A DNA stretch of 50,072 bases from Fretibacterium sp. OH1220_COT-178 (GTDB lineage: Bacteria; Synergistota; Synergistia; Synergistales; Aminobacteriaceae), in contig NZ_RQYL01000023.1 in the NCBI RefSeq assembly GCF_003860125.1, forward strand, positions 1-50,072. Reading direction: 5' to 3'. Position numbers and translations under genes: made by a program. Under the pieces are notes generated by a model that did not search any database, was not told the origin of the DNA, and worked only from the letters and a program-made list of their open reading frames with translations. The stretch's first letter is position 1. Each line of letters starts with the position of its first letter. Below, piece after piece: positions 43,295 to 50,072 of the stretch.

Positions 43295-43330
43295 TCCTGT
43301 CGCCGATCGCGGCAGGAGCCTCGTTTTTTC
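43295..43330 (+). terminator. Terminator of infC-rpmI-rplT
   Basis: TCCTGTCGC (43295-43303) pairs with GCGGCAGGA (43309-43317), one G-T wobble, loop CGATC. A T tract at 43324-43329 follows. It ends the ribosomal operon or attenuates read-through into pheST. Confidence 0.8.
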
Positions 43331-43443
43331 TTTGAAAGTTCGGGGGACTGCGGAGTCCCCGCGGCGGGCGCCGGTTGCCGGCGCCGGAGGACGGAGACGA
43401 GCCGCGCGGAAGAAAAGCGGAAAGACGGGAAGGGGGCAGACGG
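43331..43443 (+). other. pheS leader with two perfect hairpins
   Basis: GGGGACT (43343-43349) pairs with AGTCCCC (43354-43360). GGCGCCGG (43367-43374) pairs with CCGGCGCC (43378-43385). No promoter with clear -35/-10 is seen, and no T-box motif, so how pheST is started is unclear. Confidence 0.5.
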
Positions 43444-44484
43444 TTGAACGCGTTGATTGAGGAAATGGAGAAGGTTCGGGCCTCCTTTGGCGAGGCCTTG
43501 TCGTCGGTTGCCTCGACGGAGGCGCTGGACGAGCTGCGGGTGCGGAACCTGGGGAAGAAGGGCGGCCTTACGGTGCTGCTGAAGTCCCTGGGCAAGCTGA
43601 GCCCCGAGGAGCGCCCGGCGGCCGGAGAACGGCTGAACCTGCTTCGCGACGAGATGGAGCGGTCCATAGAGGCGAAGAAACGGGAACTGCGCGCGCGGGA
43701 GAACGAGGCGCGCGAGGCGGGCGAGCGCATCGATGTGACGCTGCCCGCTCGGGGCCGGACGGGCGGGGCCTTTCATCCGGTCTCTCAGACGATGCACGAG
43801 ATCGTGGAGATCATGCAGGGGATGGGGTACTCCGTCGCCCTGGGGCCGGAGAAGGAGGAGGAGCTCTACAACTTCGAGAGCCTGAACATGCCCTCCTGGC
43901 ATCCGGCCCGGGACATGCAGGACACCTTCTACTTTCCGGACGGGAGCCTGCTGCGCACGCACACCTCTCCCGTGCAGGTCCGGGCGATGCTGCAGTACGG
44001 CGCCCCCTTGAGGATCGTCTGCCCCGGCAAGGTCTATCGGCGGGACAACGACCCCACGCACTCCCCCATGTTCAACCAGATCGAGGGGCTGCTGATCGAC
44101 AAGGACGTGTCCTTCCCGGTCCTCAAGGGTACCCTGCGCGAGCTGATGAACGCCTTCTTCGGCCGGAGCCTGAAGAACCGCTTCCGCGCCAGCTACTTCC
44201 CCTTCACGGAGCCCTCCATGGAGCTGGACATCGAGTGCGTGGAGTGCGGCGGGGCGAACGCGCGCTGCCGCGTCTGCAAGGGGACCGGCTGGCTCGAGGT
44301 CTGCGGGATGGGGATGGTGCACCCGTCGGTCGTCCGGGCCGGGGGCATCGATCCGGAGAGGTACAACGGCTTCGCCTTCGGCATGGGGCTCGACCGCATG
44401 GCGATGCTGAAGTACGGCATCAACGACCTGCGCCTGCTGTTCGACGGGAACGTCTCCTACTTTCTTTCGGGGAGGGACGCTTAA
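43444..44484 (+). CDS. pheS: Phenylalanine-tRNA ligase alpha subunit
   Basis: Catalytic subunit of the alpha2-beta2 PheRS. The 346-residue protein has an N-terminal coiled coil (about 1-90) and the class II core. This includes FHPVSQTMHEIVEIMQGMGY, NMPSWHPARDMQDTFYF, motif 2 (LLRTHTSPVQVRAM) and motif 3 (GFAFGMGLDRMAMLKYGI). A CxxC pair of cysteines (CVECGG, CRVCKGTGW) forms the zinc-like ribbon common in bacterial PheS. The start is assigned to TTG at 43444, with GGAAGGGGG just upstream; an ATG-containing extension to 43375 would run through the leader hairpins. Directly abuts pheT. Confidence 0.95.
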   Translation: MNALIEEMEKVRASFGEALSSVASTEALDELRVRNLGKKGGLTVLLKSLGKLSPEERPAAGERLNLLRDEMERSIEAKKRELRARENEAREAGERIDVTLPARGRTGGAFHPVSQTMHEIVEIMQGMGYSVALGPEKEEELYNFESLNMPSWHPARDMQDTFYFPDGSLLRTHTSPVQVRAMLQYGAPLRIVCPGKVYRRDNDPTHSPMFNQIEGLLIDKDVSFPVLKGTLRELMNAFFGRSLKNRFRASYFPFTEPSMELDIECVECGGANARCRVCKGTGWLEVCGMGMVHPSVVRAGGIDPERYNGFAFGMGLDRMAMLKYGINDLRLLFDGNVSYFLSGRDA

Positions 44485-46911
44485 ATGCTGGTATCCTGGA
44501 ACCTCTTGAAGGAGTTCATCACCCTGTCGGCCTCGCCCGAGGAGGCCGCGGAGCGGCTGACGATGGCGGGCGCCGAGGTGGAGCGTATCGAACACACGGC
44601 CCGGGCCCTCGAGGGGGTCGTTGCGGCCCGCATCCTCTCGCTCTCGCCCCACCCGGAGCGGGAGACGCTGCTCGTCGCGAAGCTGGACACGGGCCGCGGC
44701 GAGGCGGTCTGCGTGACCAACGCCGACAACATGAAGGCCGGCGACCGGGTCCTCTACGCGCCGCCCGGCTCCACCCTGCCCGACGGGACCCGGCTGGCCG
44801 TCCGGGATTTCCACGGGTTCGCGAGCGCGGGCATGATGCTCTCCGCCCTCGAGCTGGGGCTTCCCGAGGTCGGCACGGCCGACGGCATCCTGATCCTCCC
44901 CGCCGACGCCCCCGTGGGGACGGAGGCCCGGACGCTCTACGGCATCTCGGACACGGTCCTGGACCTCTCCATTACCCCGAACCGGGGCGACCTCCTCAGC
45001 ATCCTGGGCGTCGCCCGGGAGCTCCGGGGCCTCTTCCCGGACTCCGAGCTGCATGCGCCCCGGTGGCCGGAGGCTCCTGGGAGCGCCGCGGACTGGCCGG
45101 AGACGTTCGGAACGATCTCGCTTCCCGACCCCGGCTGCCTTTGCTACCACCTCGGCCTGGCGACGGACGTCGCGATGGGCCCGTCGCCCCTGGCGGTCCG
45201 GGTGGCCCTGGCCCACATGGGCATGAGGCCCTTGTCGAACGTCGTGGACGCGACCAACTACGTGATGCTGATGCTGGGTCAGCCCCTGCACGCGTTCGAC
45301 CTGAACACCCTGCCCGCGCGGGAGATCACCGTGAGGGCGGCGAAGGACGGCGAGCGCATGACGACCCTGGACGGGCGGGAGCGCATCCTCTCGGACCGGG
45401 ACATGCTGATCACGAGCGGCGGCGAGCCCATCGCCCTCGCGGGGGTCATGGGCGGGGACCGGACGGAGATCCGCGACGGCACCCGGACCGTGGTTCTGGA
45501 GAGCGCCGCATTCTCCCCGCTGCGCGTGGGACACACGGCCCGGCGTCTGGGCATCGCGTCGGAGGCCGCTTTCCGGTTCGCCCGCACCGTGGACCCCACC
45601 CTCAGCGCGCGCGCCCTGGCGCTCGCCCTCGAACTGATCCGCGACTGGAGCGGCGCCGGGGTCGGTTACGGCGTGCTCTCCGCATCCAACGCGCTCCCGG
45701 TCCCCGAGCCCGTGACCCTGACGCGCCGCAAGCTCGGGACGTACCTCGCCTGGGACGACATGGACGCCTCGGAAAAAATCCTGGAGGGCTTCGGGATCCG
45801 TCGCGAGGGGGGCACGGGGGACGCGCGCACCTTCCTGCCGCCGACGTGGCGGCCGGACATCGCCATCGAGGAGGATCTGATCGAGGAGATCGGTCGTTTT
45901 CGCGGCTACGACGATGCCCCCTCCCGCCTGCCGGGCGAACAGCCTCGGGGCGGGGACCAGGGGCTTCCGACCCGCCTGGCCGCGTTCGTGCGGCAGGCCC
46001 TGGTGGCTCGGGGTTACGTGGAGGCGGTCACCTACAGCTTCCTCCCGGAGGACTTCCCCAGGCGTCTGCTCCTGCCCGAGGACGATCCCCGCTCCGCACC
46101 CCTGACCCTGGCCAACCCCATCAGCCAGGAGCAGATCGCCATGCGCACCACGATGGTCCCCGGCCTTCTGGGCGGCCTGAAGGCGAGCGCCGCCTCGGGG
46201 TGGCGCGGGGCCGTCCGGCTCTTCGAGCAGGGGCGCATCTTCCTGCGGACCGGGTCCGGGCACGTGGAGCACGACGTCGTCGCGGGGCTCGTCTTCGACG
46301 GGACGGACCCCAGGACCCCATGGAAGGGCCAGGGGGAGGACTTCTACAGCGTCAAGGGGGACGTCGCCGCCCTGCTGGAGGGGCGCGGGCTCGTCCCGCA
46401 GTTCGTCGCCGGGCATCAGCCCTTCGGGCACGCGGGCCAGACCGCGGAGGTCCGGGCCCTCGCCCCGGATGGGAGCCCCCGGACGGTGGGGTGGCTTGCG
46501 CGGCTCAAGCCGGTTCTGGAGCAGGACCTGGGCCTTGGGGGCGGGGCGGTGTTCCTCTTCGAGCTGCGCCTCGCGGCCCTGGAGGAGCGCTTCCGTCCCG
46601 AGCTGCGCCCGGCGAGCGCATTCCCGGCCTCGCTGCGCGACGTCTCGATGCTCGTTCCGTCGGATCGGACCCAGGACGAGGTGGCGTCCGACATCCGGAC
46701 GGCGGCGCACGACGCTGCGGGATGGGACATCCTGAGGGAGCTGCGCCTCTTCGACGTCTACGAGGGCAAGGGCATTCCCGAGGGGTTCCGCAGCCTGGCG
46801 TTCTCCCTGACCTACCGGGCGCCGGACCGGACCCTCAACGACGAGGAGGTCGAGCGGGTCCACGGCGCGGTGCGAGACACGCTGGTCCAAAAAGGGTACA
46901 ATATGCGGTAG
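44485..46911 (+). CDS. pheT: Phenylalanine-tRNA ligase beta subunit
   Basis: 808 residues. Domain order is normal: an N-terminal core, an EMAP-like tRNA-binding domain (about 40-150, ARILSLSPHPERETLLVAKLD), the B3/B4 editing domain (about 210-390, with NVVDATNYVMLMLGQPLHAFD), B5 (about 400-470), the catalytic-like core, and a C-terminal FDX-ACB anticodon domain (about 715-808). The start codon follows the pheS stop with no gap. The downstream small genes are spaced closely enough to share the transcript. Confidence 0.96.
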   Translation: MLVSWNLLKEFITLSASPEEAAERLTMAGAEVERIEHTARALEGVVAARILSLSPHPERETLLVAKLDTGRGEAVCVTNADNMKAGDRVLYAPPGSTLPDGTRLAVRDFHGFASAGMMLSALELGLPEVGTADGILILPADAPVGTEARTLYGISDTVLDLSITPNRGDLLSILGVARELRGLFPDSELHAPRWPEAPGSAADWPETFGTISLPDPGCLCYHLGLATDVAMGPSPLAVRVALAHMGMRPLSNVVDATNYVMLMLGQPLHAFDLNTLPAREITVRAAKDGERMTTLDGRERILSDRDMLITSGGEPIALAGVMGGDRTEIRDGTRTVVLESAAFSPLRVGHTARRLGIASEAAFRFARTVDPTLSARALALALELIRDWSGAGVGYGVLSASNALPVPEPVTLTRRKLGTYLAWDDMDASEKILEGFGIRREGGTGDARTFLPPTWRPDIAIEEDLIEEIGRFRGYDDAPSRLPGEQPRGGDQGLPTRLAAFVRQALVARGYVEAVTYSFLPEDFPRRLLLPEDDPRSAPLTLANPISQEQIAMRTTMVPGLLGGLKASAASGWRGAVRLFEQGRIFLRTGSGHVEHDVVAGLVFDGTDPRTPWKGQGEDFYSVKGDVAALLEGRGLVPQFVAGHQPFGHAGQTAEVRALAPDGSPRTVGWLARLKPVLEQDLGLGGGAVFLFELRLAALEERFRPELRPASAFPASLRDVSMLVPSDRTQDEVASDIRTAAHDAAGWDILRELRLFDVYEGKGIPEGFRSLAFSLTYRAPDRTLNDEEVERVHGAVRDTLVQKGYNMR

Positions 46912-46963
46912 AGATGGAGGCGGCTCGGCGGGGGATCCCCGTCGGGTGGAAGGAGGGATGGGC

Positions 46964-47251
46964 TTGGCGGAGCTGACGGGCATCGAGAGCCTGATCGATC
47001 GGCTCGGAGAGAAGATCGATGTGTTGATTCAGGAGCGGGACGATCTGAGGAGGGAGATCGATCGCCTCAGCGCGTACGCCGCCCAGCGGGACGAGGAATG
47101 CGTGAGGGCCAGGCAGGAGATGCACCGGGCCCTCGAGGCCGCGAGCGAGGAGGCGCTGCGCGCGGAGCGCGGCGGGGCGGAGATCGAGGCGAAGCTGCGG
47201 AGCCTGAACGACCGCCTGATCGACCTCGTGAGGGAAAGACGGCGGGGTTGA
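46964..47251 (+). CDS. Small coiled-coil protein (ZapB-like?)
   Basis: A 95-residue, highly charged coiled-coil protein (heptad-rich from LIDRLGEKIDVLIQERDDLRREIDRL to the C-terminus), with no signal or membrane segment. TTG at 46964 is preferred because AGGAGGG (46951-46957) is 6 bases upstream; GTG at 46946 and ATG at 46958 overlap that site. It sits between pheT and zapA and its stop is 4 bases before zapA, so a ZapA-partner role in division is plausible. Family not recognised with certainty. Confidence 0.65.
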   Translation: MAELTGIESLIDRLGEKIDVLIQERDDLRREIDRLSAYAAQRDEECVRARQEMHRALEAASEEALRAERGGAEIEAKLRSLNDRLIDLVRERRRG

Positions 47252-47255
47252 GCCG

Positions 47256-47501
47256 GTGAATGCTCCCAGAGAGGTCTTCGTCACGGTCGGAAAGAAGAGC
47301 TACAGCATCAGGACGCCCCTGAACGACGCCACCCTGGACCGGCTCAAGGCGCTGATTGCGTCGGCCAACGGCTCCATGGTCAAGGGGCTCGATCAGGAGG
47401 AGCTTCTGATGCTCACGTGCCTGCAGCTCGCCTACTCCCTGGACAAGGCCGCCGAGGCCGTCGAGGGGCTGCTGAGGGGGCTGGAGCGGGCGGCGGACTG
47501 A
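47256..47501 (+). CDS. zapA: Cell division protein ZapA
   Basis: FtsZ-ring stabiliser, 81 residues. It has the ZapA N-terminal beta-strand pattern (EVFVTVGKKSYSIRTPLND) and the C-terminal helix expected for tetramer formation (LMLTCLQLAYSLDKAAEAVEGLL). Start GTG at 47256. The pheT-zapA neighbourhood is also seen in Firmicutes. Followed by a strong terminator. Confidence 0.87.
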   Translation: MNAPREVFVTVGKKSYSIRTPLNDATLDRLKALIASANGSMVKGLDQEELLMLTCLQLAYSLDKAAEAVEGLLRGLERAAD

Positions 47502-47519
47502 CTTTTTTGATCCGCAACG

Positions 47520-47553
47520 AAAGGGGAGCGGGGGGATCACCCCGTTCCCCTTT
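47520..47553. terminator. Bidirectional terminator after zapA
   Basis: A 14-base arm (47520-47533, beginning AAAGGGGAG) pairs with 47540-47553 (ending TTCCCCTTT) with one G-T wobble and a 6-base loop. It separates the convergent zapA and reductase genes. Confidence 0.8.
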
Positions 47554-47568
47554 GCGTATGGCCGGGGA

Positions 47569-48450
47569 CTACGGTTTCAGCGACACGCCGTTCAGCAGCT
47601 CGTAGTACCTGCCGAGGGCCCCGTGGTCCAGAGCGCCGCAGCCCCGGGCCATGAGGTTCTGCATCATCTCCATCACCTGGGCCGCCAGGGGCATGGCGAC
47701 GTGCAGGTCCCGGCCGGTCTGGAGCACGTTGTTCAGATCCTTGGCGTGCAGCTCGACGCGGAACCCCGGCTCGTAGCGCTCCTCCAGCATGCGGGGCGCC
47801 TTGTCCTCCAGGCACTGGCTGCCGGCCAGACCGCCCCGGATGGCCCGGAAAACGCGCTCCGGGTCGGCCCCCGCCCGCCTGGCGAACGCCAGCCCCTCCG
47901 CTACCGCGGCGATGTTCGCCGCCACGATCGTCTGGTTCACGAGCTTCGTCACCTGGCCGGCGCCGCACACCCCGACGTGGAGGCTCCTGCCCATCAGGTC
48001 CAGGACGTCCCGTACCCGTTCGTATACGGCCTCGCGGCCGCCGACCATGATGGCCAGGGTCCCCTTCTCCGCCTTCTCCTGTCCGCCGCTCACGGGGGCG
48101 TCCAGCATGTCCGCCCCGCGCTCCTCGACGAGGGCGCAGAGCTCCCGGGAGACGGTCGGAGCGATGGAGCTCATGTCCACGACCACCTTGCCGGGGGAGA
48201 GCCCCTCCAGGACCCCGTCGGGCCCGCAGAGGACCGATCGGACGTCCGGGGAGTCCGGCAGCATCGTGACGACGACGCCGCAGCGCTCCGCGACCTCGCG
48301 GGGGGATCCGGCCGCATGGGCCCCGGCGGAGACGAGCGCCTCGACCGCGGGGCGGGACCGATTGAAGACCGTCAGTGCACGGCCGCCCTTCAACAGATTT
48401 TCCGCCATGGGTTTGCCCATGACGCCCAGCCCGATGAATCCGATCCTCAT
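47569..48450 (-). CDS. NAD(P)-dependent 2-hydroxy-3-oxopropionate reductase / HIBADH family
   Basis: Beta-hydroxyacid dehydrogenase of 293 residues, probably tartronate semialdehyde reductase (GarR/GlxR type). It has a Rossmann start (IGFIGLGVMGKPMAENL), the substrate-binding DAPVSGGQEKAEKGTLAIMVGG (about 117-138), and the catalytic lysine in GAGQVTKLVNQ (near 168). The C-terminal KDLNNVLQTGRDLHVAMPL is typical of the GarR branch. Substrate is inferred: the family also includes 3-hydroxyisobutyrate and succinic semialdehyde reductases. Followed by a terminator shared with zapA. Confidence 0.88.
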   Translation of the reverse strand: MRIGFIGLGVMGKPMAENLLKGGRALTVFNRSRPAVEALVSAGAHAAGSPREVAERCGVVVTMLPDSPDVRSVLCGPDGVLEGLSPGKVVVDMSSIAPTVSRELCALVEERGADMLDAPVSGGQEKAEKGTLAIMVGGREAVYERVRDVLDLMGRSLHVGVCGAGQVTKLVNQTIVAANIAAVAEGLAFARRAGADPERVFRAIRGGLAGSQCLEDKAPRMLEERYEPGFRVELHAKDLNNVLQTGRDLHVAMPLAAQVMEMMQNLMARGCGALDHGALGRYYELLNGVSLKP

Positions 48451-48466
48451 GTCGCCCTCCCCGTTT

Positions 48467-48937
48467 CTATGGTTTTGCGGTTCCGGTCTCGATCGGGTTT
48501 TCGGGGTTCCGGGACCAGTCGGTCATGCTGCCGGTGTAGTTCTTCACGCGGCTGGGGTCGAAGCCGAACGAGCCCACGAGGCGGTCGATGAAGCGGGCGC
48601 TCTGCCTCCCCGTGTTGCAGTAGACGATGATCTCCGCGTCCCGCGTCAGGCCCGCCCTCGCCAGGGCCTCGGATGCGTCGGGCCTGTCGAGGTCCGCCAG
48701 AGGGAAGTTGATCGCGCCCGGAATGTGCCCGCCGGGTATGCCTGCCCTTGGCGACAGGCCGCCGTAGACCTCGGGCGACCGCACGTCCGCCAGGACCACC
48801 CCGGTCCGACCGGCGTGCGCCTTGACGTAGTCCTGGTCCACCGCCTCGACGCCCGCGGCGGACGCCCCCGGAACCCCCAGCAGGATGCCGGCCGCCAGCG
48901 TCCCAAGGCAGGCGAATAGCGTTTTCATTGTCTCCAT
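48467..48937 (-). CDS. Exported rhodanese-like sulfurtransferase
   Basis: A 156-residue single rhodanese domain behind a signal peptide (TLFACLGTLAAGILLGVPGASA). The active-site loop is CNTGRQS (cysteine near residue 107), and the domain opens VVLADVRSPEVYGG with the GHIPGAINFPLADL motif. Probably handles sulfane sulfur in the periplasm. ATG at 48937 is close to AGGAG (3-base gap), so the second ATG three codons later could be used. It lies 16 bases before the reductase gene; co-transcription is likely but no functional link is evident. Confidence 0.87.
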   Translation of the reverse strand: METMKTLFACLGTLAAGILLGVPGASAAGVEAVDQDYVKAHAGRTGVVLADVRSPEVYGGLSPRAGIPGGHIPGAINFPLADLDRPDASEALARAGLTRDAEIIVYCNTGRQSARFIDRLVGSFGFDPSRVKNYTGSMTDWSRNPENPIETGTAKP

Positions 48938-49117
48938 CGACTCCTCTCGGTTGATTCTGAAAAGTTGTGGCGCTCCTCATCCGCAGGGGATGATGTTAAA
49001 TATATCATCCGGGGCGGTCTGGAGCCAAATGGCCGAGGACACCTGCCAGGACTCCTTGCTTCGCGTTCCATCACGTTATCCGGTTCTGCAATGAAATGGC
49101 TGGTTATTTTCCAGAGG
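48938..49117. other. Intergenic, hairpin and AT-rich core
   Basis: GGATGAT (48988-48994) pairs with ATCATCC (49004-49010) around an AT-rich loop. On the minus strand TATATT in this loop could be the rhodanese -10, but no -35 was found. It could also end the dehydrogenase transcript. Confidence 0.35.
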
Positions 49118-49882
49118 TTATTTCACCAAATAACCGCCGTCGACGGGAATAATTGCACCGCCGAGGTAATCGCTTGCTGCCGAGGCCAAGAAGATTGTGG
49201 CTCCCTTCATGTCCTTCTCTGTGCCCCAACGATGGGCAGGAATACGCGCTAAAATCTGCATATTCCTCGTCTCATCAGCCATAAGAATGGAATTCATCTC
49301 CGTAGCCATATAGCCAGGGGCTATGGCATTGACGTTAATGCCGCGGCCGATCCAATCGTTGGACAATGCCTTGGTGAGTTGCGCCACCCCCCCTTTGGAT
49401 GCCGCATAAGCCGGGATGGTCTGACCTCCGAAGAAACTGATCATGGAGGCTATGTTGATGATCTTCCCATACCCCTTAGGCAACATGATTCGTCCGGCGA
49501 GCTGACATTGGATAAAAACTGCGTTCAGATTGACGCTCATGACGGCATCCCATTCCTCGATCGGGAACTCCTCGGCAGAATGACGGCTCTGAACCCCCGC
49601 GGCGGTGATCAGGATATCCAAATCGTCTCCCAGTTCTTTCAGCGCTGCCTCAAAGGAGCTGAATATCTCCTCGCGTATGCTCAGATCGGCCTTGACTGCG
49701 GAGCACCTCCAGCCCTTCTTCAGAAAAATATCTCGTGTCCGAAAGACTCCGTCCGAGGAGCCGATAAGGACGACTGTGCAGCCGGCCTCCAGTAATGCCT
49801 CGGCCATACCCTTGCCGAGACCGCGTGTCCCTCCGGTAACGATGGCCTTTTTCCCCGTAATATCAAAAAGTGGATGTATCAT
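49118..49882 (-). CDS. SDR oxidoreductase, KduD-like
   Basis: A 254-residue short-chain dehydrogenase. It has a Rossmann motif TGGTRGLG (about 16-23), ITAAG in place of the usual NNAG, catalytic serine in INIASM, and YAASK with the catalytic Tyr/Lys. The C-terminal PGYMATEMNS...RIPAHRWG and SASDYLGGAIIPVDGG segments resemble 2-dehydro-3-deoxygluconate 5-dehydrogenase (KduD). ATG at 49882 follows AAGGGGG; an in-frame extension to 49948 is not needed. GC is lower than in the core genes. Related gluconate 5-dehydrogenases remain possible. It may head or follow a sugar-acid cluster beyond the window. Confidence 0.85.
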   Translation of the reverse strand: MIHPLFDITGKKAIVTGGTRGLGKGMAEALLEAGCTVVLIGSSDGVFRTRDIFLKKGWRCSAVKADLSIREEIFSSFEAALKELGDDLDILITAAGVQSRHSAEEFPIEEWDAVMSVNLNAVFIQCQLAGRIMLPKGYGKIINIASMISFFGGQTIPAYAASKGGVAQLTKALSNDWIGRGINVNAIAPGYMATEMNSILMADETRNMQILARIPAHRWGTEKDMKGATIFLASAASDYLGGAIIPVDGGYLVK

Positions 49883-50004
49883 CTTTGTCCCCCTTCTGCA
49901 TTTTGAGGTCATCCCGAGGACAGGCGAACCTCCCCTGGTTTGGTGCAAAGTTTCGGTTTTCCGATAAGAAAATGGGTTCCTCGTTATTCTGTGTGGGTAA
50001 GGAA

Positions 50005-50070
50005 CTATTCAGTCAAATTCAAATGTCCTGCGACGAGGTAAATCATATCGATGAAGGTCTGTTTGTTTCG
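50005..50070 (-). CDS. Possible 3' end of a further minus-strand gene
   Basis: An open frame enters from the right edge and ends at TAG (50005-50007), giving a C-terminus that ends FIDMIYLVAGHLNLTE. Its GC3 is better than a competing frame ending at 50009, so it is preferred. Too short to name. Confidence 0.3.
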   Translation of the reverse strand, partial: RNKQTFIDMIYLVAGHLNLTE

Positions 50071-50072
50071 AT

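Noticed and set aside
43243-43335. 30-codon leader peptide with two Phe codons before pheS
   Set aside because: The Phe codons are just the T tract of the terminator, there is no ribosome site, and attenuation would need them before the hairpin.
43210-43443. T-box leader of pheST
   Set aside because: The conserved T-box sequence (AGGGTGGNACCGCG type) and specifier-loop layout were not found.
42595-46983. Minus-strand open frame of 1,462 codons
   Set aside because: Antisense to rpmI, rplT, pheS and pheT, all certain genes.

Overview
The window looks like a chromosomal segment of a GC-rich, Gram-negative (diderm) anaerobe. The best fit is Synergistota, for example a Fretibacterium-like organism. 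This placement is inference from three things: a full lipid A/LPS assembly block using LpxI rather than LpxH and extra LpxB-fold proteins; TolC-type type I secretion; and frequent GTG/TTG starts with strong AGGAGG ribosome binding sites. No rRNA, tRNA, insertion sequence or CRISPR array was seen.

Layout. 1-3.4 kb (+): a purine permease and an adenine deaminase in one operon, behind a nested leader hairpin. 3.5-4.5 kb (-): a lower-GC gene that has lost its N-terminal AlbA_2 domain and part of a C-terminal repeat. 4.6-5.3 kb (+): a TPP riboswitch controlling a ThiT thiamine transporter. 5.4-9.1 kb (-): an AddA-like helicase-nuclease that also carries an AddB/Cas4-type Fe-S cysteine set. 9.3-24.4 kb (-): a Lap-type adhesin export operon in the order TolC, ABC permease, HlyD adaptor, 3,295-residue VCBS/Ig-like adhesin. 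24.9-25.4 kb (+): a YbaK/ProX tRNA-editing deacylase. 25.45-25.65 kb: a cluster of DnaA boxes. 25.7-29.3 kb (+): an AsmA/TamB-like envelope bridge protein. 29.3-30.2 kb (+): a perfect sigma70 promoter, a long hairpin and a lower-GC NYN-domain nuclease. 30.4-41.4 kb (-): an eight-gene lipid A/LPS operon (DUF4139, PAS/degenerate GGDEF, LptF/G, LpxI, LpxB, LpxB-like, MsbA, LpxK fusion). 41.5-43.3 kb (+): infC-rpmI-rplT, with infC apparently starting at ATA. 43.4-47.5 kb (+): pheS-pheT, a small coiled-coil gene and zapA. 47.5-50.07 kb (-): a GarR-type reductase, an exported rhodanese, a KduD-type dehydrogenase and the tail of one further gene.

How the genes work together. Most of the window serves the envelope. 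The lipid A block makes UMP-free lipid X, condenses, phosphorylates and flips it, and feeds LPS extraction. The TamB-like protein probably moves phospholipid between the membranes. The TolC/ABC/HlyD trio should place the giant adhesin on the surface. The rest is core information processing (IF3, L35, L20, PheRS, ProX), division (ZapA) and salvage (adenine, thiamine). The accessory pieces most worth checking are the adhesin (no RTX repeats or obvious LapG site), the DnaA-box cluster, the promoter-hairpin-NYN unit, the ATA start of infC and the LpxK fusion.
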